Position numbers and translations under genes: made by a program
Assembly: GCA_038503075.1 (NCBI GenBank)
Contig: JBCAML010000014.1
Span: 868,001 to 932,000 of the forward strand
Direction: 5' to 3'
Source: Gyromitra esculenta
Lineage: Eukaryota > Ascomycota > Pezizomycetes > Pezizales > Discinaceae
DNA: 64,000 nucleotides
Shown: positions 12,119 through 22,024 of the stretch, in pieces
Layout: the number at the start of each line of letters is the position of its first letter
Numbering within the stretch: position 1 is the stretch's first letter
Notes under the pieces: model-generated
The model's database searches: none
The model's input: only the letters and a program-made list of their open reading frames with translations
What the model was told of the DNA's origin: nothing

Positions 12119-12592
12119 ATGGCACAACGAGCACTCCGTCCACAGAAACCCAATGTCACATACACCCACCCTCACCCTGAAGAAGAAGCAGGTCCTTCTA
12201 GCTCCCTCAAAATACCAAAAAAGCAACCCAAACCCGCGATCATGAAAGTCACTCGGCAGCGAAAAAGCCATCGAAACCATCAAAGCGTGTACCTAAGCAG
12301 GTGTTTAACCATTCAGATCTCCAGATGCTCCATAGTTTATGCCTCTTGTACACAGACATCCTTTACACAAGGCATACAACAAGTTGCCACCTGCATTACG
12401 TGATCTTGATGTCATTGAACCAGTACACGTTTTCCAGCTTTTTTTCACAGATGAAATCATTGAGGCAATATCCACCAATACCAACCTATACGAAGCCCAT
12501 AAGCAAAAGCAAAAGAACCTACCTAAAGGGAAGGGAAGACCCTGGACCGATGTAACAGCTCTCGAACTTAAAAGCTGGCTAGTGATTGTTAT
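12119..12592 (+). pseudogene. piggyBac-like transposase, N-terminal part (PB2), interrupted
   Basis: The reading starts MAQRALRPQKPNVTY, similar to the start of the other copy (MEPRALRPRSKNINY). After a frameshift near 12330 it continues with PLHKAYNKLPPALRDL, VFQLFFTDEIIEAISTNTN and LELKSWLVIVI. Each has a clear counterpart in the PB1 transposase on the opposite strand. At 12592 it is cut by the terminal repeat of PB1 and resumes at 40268 (YMENVDLPTVRNYWRHDG). The two pieces were one gene before PB1 inserted. It is dead: frameshift, insertion and missing catalytic part. Confidence 0.8.
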
Positions 12593-12635
12593 CCCATGGA
12601 CTGTAACACAAAATGCGCCAAATTTGGCGCATTTT
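12593..12635 (+). repeat. Left terminal inverted repeat of PB1 with 26-bp palindrome
   Basis: It starts CCCATGGACTGTAAC, then a perfect palindrome at 12610-12635 centred on CCAAATTTGG. The right end repeats this in inverse orientation with a small indel. The palindrome differs between ends (GCG...CGC here, GCA...TGC on the right), but each copy stays self-complementary, so the symmetry itself is conserved. Confidence 0.8.
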
Positions 12636-12744
12636 TTACCACGAAGCAACAACAGCGATACAACATCAAAATAAGCTGTAATGATGCCAAACAAAATAAA
12701 GCAAATGATCTAAGCTACAATAAATGAAACTCTGTGAAACAATT

Positions 12745-13847
12745 TCAGTCAGCCAAAAGGCACAAAGGTGTTTTACAAGTGGTGCATTTCCATTGAGATT
12801 TAGGTGCTCTCCCACCCGGTCCATCAGTACCAGCTTTCATGAGTTTAAATCTACACAACCAGCACTCCCCTCGCGCCTGAAATGACTCGGGAAGGTGCTG
12901 CTTATCACCCCTGCATGGTGGCAGAGTAGTTGCTTTTGTAATACTCTTGACCTTTTTTGTGAGAGTGTTCGCTATTTCAATAACTTTGGAGATTTTTCTT
13001 TTCCTTCCCCGTCCTCCTGGGGCTATTTCCTCCACTACATCTTGTGCAGATCCTTCGATAATTAAATCCCAGGCCACCTCTAAACGAAACTGTTTATGGG
13101 TGACCTCCATAATAGACTCCAAGCTACGATAAATAATAAAACAATTAATAAGGGAAGTATCCAATGCCCAAAAAAAAATAGGAAACCAAGTGCGAAAAAC
13201 AGTCAATTGAGTATCATAATAAGAGCGGTACTGGTCTGCTATATCCACGCCACCCATATGATGATTATAATCATATATAGCAATAGAGACAGGAAGTTCT
13301 TTTGTCTGTTCATCCCCAAACTCTGCTAGGGCTCAGGTGTGATTTTTACTCTTCTGTCTAGGACGATTCCGGTGTTGTAAAACCTCTACTTCCTCCCCTT
13401 TTAAAGGATGAATGGTTGTCATAATAGTTACAGGTGCGTTGTCAAACTATAATAGGATACCAACTCCTAACAGGACTAAACCCGCACAAAAATGGTAAGC
13501 AGCTTTGCCCACATCTTTTTAGGGTATAGCAAGCACTGTAGGAAAACCACGAGACCCATGTTTAGTTGTCCCACATGCTCCTATACCCAATTGTTCTTTA
13601 AGAATAGCCAAAAGAGGTAGACTGGTGTAGTAGTTGTCAAGGTATACATGCCAAGTTTGCCGCTTTGGGAGTTTACTCGCTAGGTAATATACCACTTCCC
13701 CGGTAGGAGTGAGACTTTCCACACTAGGTACTGGATCAGGTCCTGCTTGATTGGATGTAGGTAAAAAGTCCCATATATAACCGTGGTCTGCTAAGCAATG
13801 GAATTTGAATCCACACTCAATAGGTTTACTGGGCATCTTGTAGGTGT
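12745..13847 (-). pseudogene. piggyBac-like transposase PB1, C-terminal part
   Basis: Minus-strand reading continues from the middle block across element A: YKMPSKPIECGFKF, then the catalytic-region motif VYLDNYYTSLPLL, then MGGVDIADQYRSYY, a piggyBac hallmark carrying a catalytic Asp. It ends with a cysteine-rich tail (CWLCRFK ... CTTCKTPLC), as in other piggyBac proteins. In-frame stops break the part between 13518 and about 13258. With the insertions upstream, the gene is inactive. Confidence 0.85.
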
Positions 13848-14257
13848 TTTCACGGATTAAGGATCGAGTATAGGGTTAGGTTTCGGTTAGACGGTTGCCA
13901 TGAGTTCCGAGGTTGTTGTATAATGTTATTGTATTTTCGGTTGTTATCGGTTATTGGTTTGTTGGAAAAAGCGGGGTATTTAAAGGACGGATTTTGGTCA
14001 TTCTTTGTCTTCTTCTTCTTCTTTCCTTAAGCAACGTTCTTGTTTCACTTCTGCTGTATTGGTTATAATTCTACTTCGATACTACCTCAGAATCTTCGCT
14101 GCCGCTGTGAACCATCGCCGAATACTTCGCCTTGAAGTATACCCCTTGTAGGACCTATAGAAAACATTGCACCCTTCAAACGAATTGGTTTCCCGCTTAA
14201 GTAGCACTGCTCACCTCCAGGGATACTGAAGGGCTTAACGAGAAGCCGACTGTGAGA
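13848..14257 (+). repeat. 5' LTR of chromovirus A
   Basis: 410 bp, from TTTCACGG to TGTGAGA. It contains a GGGGTATTTAAAG TATA-like box (about 13973), the AAGCAACGTT block about 50 nt later, and the CTTCAG/CTGAAG-type hairpin near the 3' end. The 3' LTR, once the solo LTR is removed, is also 410 bp. Confidence 0.92.
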
Positions 14258-14268
14258 TTACGTTGCTT
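14258..14268 (+). promoter_or_regulatory. Putative primer-binding site (self-priming type)
   Basis: TTACGTTGCTT directly follows the LTR. It does not begin TGG, so it does not look like a tRNA 3'-end complement. ACGTTGCTT is the exact complement of AAGCAACGT inside the LTR, about where transcription should start. The same word follows the 5' LTRs of B and D, and C has one change. Confidence 0.6.
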
Positions 14269-14453
14269 CCTCCTCTACACCTCCTACTTCGATGCCCCTT
14301 TATGGAACTTGTTACTTGGATTCGCCAATCCATCCTGCAAGTTTTCCCCTGCTTAACACCCCAAAGACCTCAAACCATCACTGAAGTCACCCCTGAGTGG
14401 CTCGACCAACACTACCTACGCACCAACTCCCTTCCTTGTGACAAACTGAGATC

Positions 14454-15788
14454 ATGAGTTCCCCCGTTGACCCCTCCTACTCCAACACAGAAGGAGCCGC
14501 CGTGGCAGATCAAGGCTTTCCCACTAAAGAAGCCTTTGCCAGAGCGTACAGAGACGACCCGGTTGAACTATACAACCGACTTCGAAAACTCTATCAAGGC
14601 TTAGAGGACCAAATAAGCGTTCTCCAAGACAACGAAAAGGATGCCGAGATAAAACTTAGCACCGCTCAGATCCAAATCGACAACGCCCTTCGTCATGTGA
14701 CGCAACAAGACCAAAGAGTTACAGAAGCCGCTGACCTCATCGCCAGACTCTGTCAGGAACGAAACGAAGCTTGTACAAACCTCTCAGCTCCCCCAGCTCC
14801 ACCAAACCTTACCGCCACTCCCCCACCACCACCAATTACCAACCATCGCTCCGAACGCATGCCGGACCCAGAGAAATTTGATGGATCCAGAGCAAAACTC
14901 TCTGGCTTCATCCTACAACTCCGCTCAAAACTCGCTGTCAACAGAGACCGATTTGCTGATGAGAATACCATGATTCTCTACACAATCAACTGCCTGGAAG
15001 GAGCAGCCCTTGAACAAGTTCGACACACTGTTCTCCCCTCTGGCCTCACAACTTGGACCAACGCCACCGCCCTCATCGCCTCTTTAGAGACTGCTTTCAG
15101 AGACCCAGATCCCACCGGTACTGCATGACAGGAATTACATCAGCTCCGACAAGGCAAGCGAGACTTCTCTGCCTACCTGGCTGATTTCCAACGCATCATG
15201 GGACAACTCAACTTTGATGAGAACTCGAAAATGGATGCCTTAGAACATGGAATGTCAGAAGAGCTGAAAGAAGCCATGGTATTCGCCACCGCTGTCCCCG
15301 CCAACCTCGAAGAAATGATCACTACCCTCACCCACCTGGACAATCATATCTGGGCCCGAAAGGCCAAAAAACGAGGCAATACGAGAGAAACTATGGGACA
15401 ATTTAGCTCTCAAACGATAACTCCTTTTGTCCCTGCGTCATCTTTCGTACCAGGTGGCCTTGCCCCAATGGACCTCTCTTTCGGAAGAACCAGCAACATC
15501 TCTCACCCCCCCCAAGATCAACACTATACCATGGTAAATGGACGGAGAAAGCTCTCGGAGGAGGAGAAACAGTGGCGCCAATCTACGGGCAAATGCATGT
15601 TCTGTGCTGCACCCGATCATTCCTATGCCAACTGCCCTTCGGCCCCAAAGAAACCGACAATGAGAGGAGCTCTCACCGCCCCTCCCGCCAACCGTACCCC
15701 ACCTGCCTCCTCCTTACCTCCACCACCTCTTCCACCTCAGTTTTTTGCCCTCAAATCAGCAGACTCATCCAAAGAGTCTTTAAACTAG
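14454..15788 (+). pseudogene. gag of chromovirus A
   Basis: Starts ATGAGTTCCCC. A coiled-coil-like N-terminal part is followed by the conserved RMPDPEKFDGSRAKLSGF capsid region and a CCHC zinc knuckle (CMFCAAPDHSYANC, spacing C-2-C-4-H-4-C). A TGA at 15126-15128 replaces an Arg CGA present in B and C, so only a truncated product is possible. Gag ends with TTA AAC TAG at 15788. The last codons form the frameshift heptamer described separately. Confidence 0.9.
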
Positions 15789-15823
15789 TCCAACCAAGCC
15801 CGATCAGTGACCCCGCCTTGGTT
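15779..15823 (+). promoter_or_regulatory. Programmed -1 frameshift signal, copy A
   Basis: Heptamer T TTA AAC (15779-15785) in the gag frame, then the gag stop TAG. After a 6-nt spacer comes a stem AACCAAG (15792-15798) / CTTGGTT (15817-15823). Slipping back one base continues F-K-L-V-Q in the pol frame. Other copies carry the same layout with different but still pairing stem bases. Confidence 0.75.
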
Positions 15824-15983
15824 CTCATTTCTTTGCCTTTGTCAGTGTTTTCCATTTCAGGTTTTTCGGTGTCAGATATGCGTGTGGAGGATGGGTTGGA
15901 TGGGGAACATTTCGTTATATCATGTAACATTTCCCATAATAATAAAGTCATAAAAACCCACGCGCTATTGGACACTGGAGCCT
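15786..15983 (+). pseudogene. pol of A, protease start (left fragment)
   Basis: The pol frame runs through the spacer and into the retropepsin, ending at the active site L-L-D-T-G-A, where the B-C tandem inserted. AGCCT at 15979-15983 is the left target duplication. The continuation is at 27654. Confidence 0.85.
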
Positions 15984-16402
15984 TCTCACGGTTGAGCCTC
16001 GAGTTAAGCCCTTCAGTATCCCTGAAGGTGAGCAGTGCTACTTAAGCGAGGTGACAACACGTTTGAAGAGTGCAGCGTGTCTACAAGTTCTACGGGGATC
16101 TTTTTATCTCAAGGCGAGATAAGTGCAGCGAGGTAAACAGCGACAGCGAGGATTCTGAGATAGAATTGAGATAGTATTCGACGATTTACAGCAGAAGGTA
16201 ACGAGAACGTTGCTTAAGGAAAGAAGAGAAAAGAGAAACATAAATGACCAAAATCCCTCGCTTAAATACCCCGCTTTTCCCAACAAAAATCCCATACCCG
16301 ATAACAACCGAAATACAATAACATTGTAACAAAAGATCCGAAACCCGTAGCAACCGTCATACCAAAACCTAACCCTGTTCTCCATTCTTTTAATCCGTGA
16401 AA
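15984..16402 (-). repeat. 3' LTR of chromovirus B
   Basis: 419 bp from TCTCACGG to CCGTGAAA. On the element's strand it follows a polypurine tract (GAGAGGAGGGGC). The Pol stop codon lies just inside it, as in A. Confidence 0.92.
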
Positions 16403-19400
16403 GTAGCCCCTCCTCTCAAGCGTGAGCTCCTGCGAACCTTAGGATTGGTAATAGTCGCTGTAGTTAAAAAGGTATCAAGGGCGGCAGTGTCCTGAAGATC
16501 TTCAGCAGGTTCCCAGGTAGGGTGAGCATAACCCGTCCATTCGACAAGGTATTGTTGTTGTCCGCGATGTATTCGTTGTTCGAGGATTTTCTCAATAAAA
16601 TATTCCTCTTGTTCATTTACTACGATCGGAGATGGAGGAGGTATCACTTGTCCTGGGAGAGGATCGTCGGCAGCAGGTTTCAGAAGTGAAACGTGAAAGA
16701 CGGGGTGATACTTGACTGATGATGGAAGGTCAATCTCGTATGCAAAGGGCGATACTATCTTTTTTACTGGATAGGGTCCCATCCATTTCCAGTCGAGTTT
16801 TCGAGCATTACGAACGGTTCGGATATTCTTCATGGATACGAATACCTGGTTGTTGACTTGGTAAGCAGGGGCCGGGGTTCGGTGCTTATTTGTAGAGGTT
16901 TCCTGAATGTCCTGAGCTGTTCGAATTTGCGTTCGGAGGTAGTCGTACAAATCTTGCATCGTAGTTGCGAAGGTTAAGGAATCTAGGCTTTGGGCAGTGG
17001 TTGTTGAAGGAATAATGGAAGTATCAAAGCGGGGATGGTAACCATAGTTTGCAAAAAAGAGCGAGACCTTAATACTAGCCGATTCCTGATTATTCGCAGA
17101 GAATTCTGCCATCGGTAACCATTTGCTCCAGTCTCCTTGTTGATAGGACACATAGGATCGCAAGTATTGCTCCATAACCGCATTCAAGCGTTCCGTTTGT
17201 CCATCGGTTTCTGGGTGAAAGGCTGTTGACATCCTAACTTGAATTCCTAGGCGCTGGCAGAGTTCTTTTCAAAAATGAGCGGTGAACTGTGTTCCCCGAT
17301 CGGAGGTAATATGTGTCGGTAAGCCGTGAAGTTTCCAAACATACTGGAGGTAGAGATCTGCGACGTCTCGTGAATTGACAGTAGTGTTACATGGAATGAG
17401 ATGTCGCATTTTCGATAAACGGTCCAGTATTACCATAATAGCATCATAGCCGTTTGACTCTGGGAGGCTTGTCACAAAGTCCATCGATATTTCTTGCCAA
17501 GGGCGGTTTGGGATAGGTAGAGGGCGAAGCACTCCTTGGGTTTGCTGGGTAACTGGCTTCGCCTTCTGACAGATGTGGCAGTTACGTACATATTGTTTAA
17601 TCGATTCTCTCATTTTGGGCCAGTAAAAACTTCTAGCAAGGAGTTCAAAGGTCTTATCTCGTCCTGGATGACCCACTGCGGGGTTATCGTGGTGTCTTCG
17701 GATTAATTCCAAGCGGAGAGCATCTAGGTTAGGGACATAGATACATCCTCGATAACATAACCTTCCGTTTTCCTCTGTACACTCGCTTAAGGTGATCTTT
17801 TTTGATTGTTGATCTTTATTCCTTAGTGCCTCGAGTATCTCTTCAGCGAACTTGTCAGCGATAAATCCTTCTAGGAAAAGTTTCTCTAGGGGGGCATCCA
17901 ATTCAGCGGCTTCATTTGACAAAGAAGCCGATAACAAACTTATCTTAGGACCGATATTTTCTTTTTTTAACACCACCTGGCTCTGATGTACCAGTCTTTC
18001 ATCCCCTTCCTTGGGGAGATCTCCCGATCTCCTAGTCAATGCGTCTGGTTTTCCTCCTTGGCTGCCTGGTCGGAAAGTGATCACAAAATCAAAGCGGGAT
18101 AGGTATTCAGCCCATCTGGCTTGTCGACGATTAAGTTGTTTAGTACTCATAAAGTACTCGAGGTTTTTGTGGTCACTAATGACGTCAATGGGGTGCTTAG
18201 ATCCTTCAAGTTCCAGGCGCCATTCCTCAAATACACGGATGATGGCTAGTAGTTCCTTATCATAGATCTCGTAGTTGCATTCAGCAGGTGAATGCTTCTT
18301 GGAGAAGAATGCTACAGGGTGTAGTACTCCGGCATCATCGTATTGTGACAGGATACCTCCCGATACGAAATCTGAGGCATCGGTTTTGACGATGATTTTT
18401 TTATCTGGATCGAAGTGAATAAGGATTGGGGCGGTGGTGAAGGCATGCTTGAGATTTTCAAAGGCGATATCTGCTTCTACTGTCCATTCGAAGGTAATCC
18501 CTTTTTTTGTGAGAGCTGTCAGGGGTGAAGCAAGTTTAGAGAATCCTAAGATAAACCGACGGTAAAAATTGGCAAACCCTAGGAAGGCTTGGACATCTTT
18601 AACACTTTTAGGTGTTCCCCATTCCCGGACGGCCTTCAGCTTTTCTTCGTCCATTTTAATGCCATTGGGGGTGAGGATGAGGCCAAGGTATTTTGTTGTC
18701 TGTACCTCGAATTCACATTTTTCCTGTTTCAATAAGATGTCATTATCTTTTAGCGCTTGTAGGACCTTTCAAACGTGGACTTGATGCTCGGCGAAGGTAT
18801 CACTGTAGATGAGAATGTCATCTAGATAGGCTGTGCAGAAAATGTCGAGGTACTCTGTGAGACAGTCGTTCACAAAGCGTTGGAATGTTCCGGGAGCGTT
18901 TGTTAGGCCAAACGGCATGACTTGATACTCATAAAGGCCATAACGAGTGCGGAAAGCAGTTTTCCATTCGTCTCCTTCAGCGATTCGGATTTGATGATAT
19001 CCATCGCGAAGATCCAGTTTAGTATACCACTGTGCCTTTGCTAGTCGATCAAGGGTTTCTCGGATAAGGGGGGATGTATAACAGTCCTTAACTGTAATAG
19101 CATTGAGTCCTCGATAGTCGACACATAGGCGAAGAGAGCCGTCAGCCTTTTTTACAAAGAGAACGAGGGATCCTGCAGGCGAAGAGCTAGCTCGAATAAA
19201 GCCTTTTTCAAGGTTATCTTCGATATACTTCTTTAGGACAATAAGTTCTTCTCGGGACATTCCATATAAGGGGCCGAAAGGGGCTTCTTTCCCCTCTTGG
19301 AGTTGTATTTTGTGGTCGTATGGCCGGCGTGGGGATAGGCCTTGAGCTTTTTTTTTGTCGAACATATCCAAGAAGTCATGGTACTCTGCAGGGATTCTTG

Positions 19401-20277
19401 CTCTCCACTCTTCCTTAGTAGTCTTTTCCTCTAGAATTCTATTAATTTCGTAGAGGGACATAGCATATGCTTGTAGGGATTTTTTTCGAGTAAGGGTTCT
19501 GAAGCTAGCGGCATTGATAAAAGCGACATTCAGCTTAGCTGGAGCAGGGATCGAGGGGGCGGATACAACAGTTGTACCGGGGGAACAGTGCGTGGTGCAG
19601 AGCTTAGAATTAAACTCAATGCGTTTATCGGTGAAGTGGAGGCGAACGTCATGGTAGTTCATCCATGGAATTCCGAGGACCAAGGGATAATGACCAAGCT
19701 GGGTAACAAAGCAGGGGGCTTGTTCCTGGTGTTGTTGAATGGATAGGTTAAGTTTGACGATATGGGTGATGGCTCCTGAGGCAACAGGGCGACCATCTAT
19801 AACTTCAAGCTGTCTCGGTGTTTTAAGGGGGGAAAGAGGTAAGGAATGGTGACTCGCGAATTCTTTATCAATGAAAGCGAATCCAGAGGCTCCAGTGTCC
19901 AATAGTGCGTGGGTTTTGATGATTTTATTATTATGGGAAATGCTACAAGAAATAACAAAATGTTCCCCATCTAACTGATCTTCAACACACATATCCAACA
20001 CTGAAAAACCCGAAATTGAAAACGCAGACAAAGGTAAAGAAAAAGGAACTGAAGCAGGGTCACTGGGCAACTTCAGTTGGACTAGTTTAAAGACTCCTTG
20101 GAGGCGCCTGGGGCATCGATTGCAAAAAACTGGGGAGGTAGTGGCGATGGGGAAGTTGACGAGGGAAGCGGGAGGATTGGGAGCGTTGGCGAGATTGGTA
20201 AGGGCTCCCCTCATGGCGGGTTTCTTCGGGGCAGAGGGGCAGTTGGCGTAGGAGTGGTCGGGGGCGGCGCAGAACAT
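16390..20277 (-). pseudogene. gag C-terminus and pol of chromovirus B
   Basis: Domains in order on the minus strand: zinc knuckle, protease (LLDTGASGFAFID), reverse transcriptase with [12 protein letters not shown], RNase H (TDASDF), HHCC integrase, catalytic D/D/E (MDFVTSLPES, ITSDRGTQF, PETDGQTERLN), GPY motif (WKWMGPYPVK), chromodomain. Stops interrupt it near 18766 (Arg CGA to TGA, between AEHQVHV and the next Lys) and near 17266 (Trp TGG to TGA, after TAHF). A small net indel upstream of the slippery site puts the gag end directly in the pol frame, so B reads gag into pol without any frameshift. Otherwise the coding sequence is well kept, indicating recent activity. Confidence 0.93.
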
Positions 20278-21411
20278 ACATTATCCCATGGAGCCACGCC
20301 ACTGTTTTTCTTCTTCCGATAGTTTCCTTCTTCCGTTTACCATGGTGTACCGTTGATCTTGAGGGGGGCGAGAGGTATTGCTAGTACGGCCGAAGGATAG
20401 ATCCATAGGGGCTAATCCTCCTGGAGTGAAAGAGGAGGCAGGGGTGAAAGCAGGGGCGCTGAATTGTCCCATCGTATCTCGGTTGTTCCCTCGTTTTTCT
20501 GCCTTGCGAGCTCGGATGCGATTGTCCATCCGGGTAAGAGTGAGGATTGTGTCGTTGAGGTTTGTGGGGACGGCCGGGGCGAAAACCATGGCTTCTTTCA
20601 ATTCCTCGGACATACCATGTTCGAGGGCGTCCATTTTGGAGTTCTCATCGAAGTTTAGCTGGCCCATGATCCTTTGAAAGTCAGCTAAATAAGCTGAAAA
20701 GTCGCGTTTTCCTTGGCGGAGTTGATGGAGTTCTCGTCGAGCGGTGCCGGTTGGGTCTGGATCTCCGAAGGCGGTCTCCAGGGCGGCTATAAGTTGTTCT
20801 GCACTGGTCCAGCTGGTGAGGCCTGAGGGAAGGACAGTATGGCGAACTTGTTCTAGTGCAGCTCCTTCAAGACGGTTGATCGTGTATAGGATCATGGTAG
20901 TCTCGTTAGCAAATCGGTCACGGTTGACAGTGAGTTTGGAACGGAGTTGGAGAATAAAGCCGGGGAGTTTGGTTCTGGAACCATCGAATTTCTCTGGGTC
21001 CGGCATGCGCTCGGAGCGATGGCTGATGGTCAATGGGGCTGGTGGCGGCGAAGGAGCTAGATTAGGTGGGGCCGGCGGTGTTCGGGTGGCATTGCGGGCT
21101 TCGTTTCGCTCCTGGCGTAATCTGGCGATGAGGGTCGAGGCTTCATTGACTCTTTGATCCTGCGTGGCGGCGTGGCGGAGAGCATTCTCCACCTGTATTT
21201 GTGCTGTGCTGAGTTTGACTTCAGCGTCCTTCTCGATCTCCTGGAGGGCGTCTATTTGATCTTCTAGTGCCTGGTTGAGTTCCCGGCGCTGGTTATATAG
21301 CTCAACGGGGTCTTCTCTCATGGCTTGGGCGAAAGCTTCCCTGGTGGGAAATCTTTGAGCGGCGACCGCAGCTCCTTCAGTGGAAGGGCCAGCAGGAGCG
21401 GGGGAGCTCAT
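20278..21411 (-). pseudogene. gag of chromovirus B
   Basis: Starts MSSPAPAGPSTEGAAVAAQ. Contains the coiled-coil-like segment, the MPDPEKFDGSRTKLPGF region and ELHQLRQGKRDFSAYLADF. A TAA at 20278-20280 replaces the Lys codon immediately before the zinc knuckle (compare STGKCMFC in C), so full-length Gag is not made. Downstream reading continues in the same frame. Confidence 0.9.
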
Positions 21412-21596
21412 GATCTCGGTTTATCGCAGGGAAGGGAGTTGGTGCGTAGGTATTGTTGGTCGAGCCACTCTGGAGTGACTTCAGTGATGGCCTGGGGTCT
21501 TCGCGGCGTTAGGCAGGGAAAGATTTGCAAGATGGATTGATGAATCCAAGCAATGAGTTCCATAAAGGGGCGTCAAAGTAGAAGGTGTAGAGAAGG

Positions 21597-21607
21597 AAGC
21601 AACGTAA
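21597..21607 (-). promoter_or_regulatory. Putative self-priming site of B
   Basis: On the minus strand TTACGTTGCTT directly follows the central LTR, which acts as B's 5' LTR. Nine bases complement AAGCAACGT beginning at 21838 in that LTR, about 45 nt downstream of TATTTAAA (21890-21883). Confidence 0.6.
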
Positions 21608-22024
21608 TCTCACGGTTGAGCCTCGAGTTAAGCCCTTCAGTATCCCTGAAGGTGAGCAGTGCTACTTAAGCGAGGTGACAACACGTTTGAAGAGTGCAGC
21701 GTGTCTACAAGTTCTACGGGGTTCTTCGATCTCAAGGCGAGATAGGTGTAGCGAGGTAAACAGCGATAGCGAGGATTCTGAGATAGAATCGAGATAGTAT
21801 TCGACGATTTACAGCAGAAGGTAACGAGAACGTTGCTTAAAGAGAGAAGAGAAAAAGAACAACAAACGAACGAAATCCATCGTTTAAATACCCCGCTTTT
21901 TCCCAACAAAATCCAATACCCGATAACAACCGAAATACAATAACATTGTAACAAAGGATCCGAAACCCGTAGCAACCGTCATACCAAAACCTAACCCTGT
22001 TCTCCCTTCTTTTAATCCGTGAAA
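21608..22024 (-). repeat. Central, shared and mosaic LTR (5' LTR of B, 3' LTR of C)
   Basis: 417 bp. Bases from 21608 to about 21730 match the left LTR, including TTGAGCCTCGAG where the right LTR has a different word. From about 21730 on they match the right LTR, including AACAACAAACGAACG where the left LTR differs. It contains the hairpin CCTTCAG/CTGAAGG at 21634-21652, TATTTAAA, and the start-site block. Confidence 0.9.

Noticed and set aside
12589..12596. TTAA target duplication for PB1
   Set aside because: The flanks read TTAT and ATAT. I could not obtain a clean duplication without assuming mutations, so I did not claim one.
14258..14275. tRNA-type primer-binding site
   Set aside because: The sequence after the LTR does not begin with TGG or another obvious tRNA 3'-end complement in any copy.
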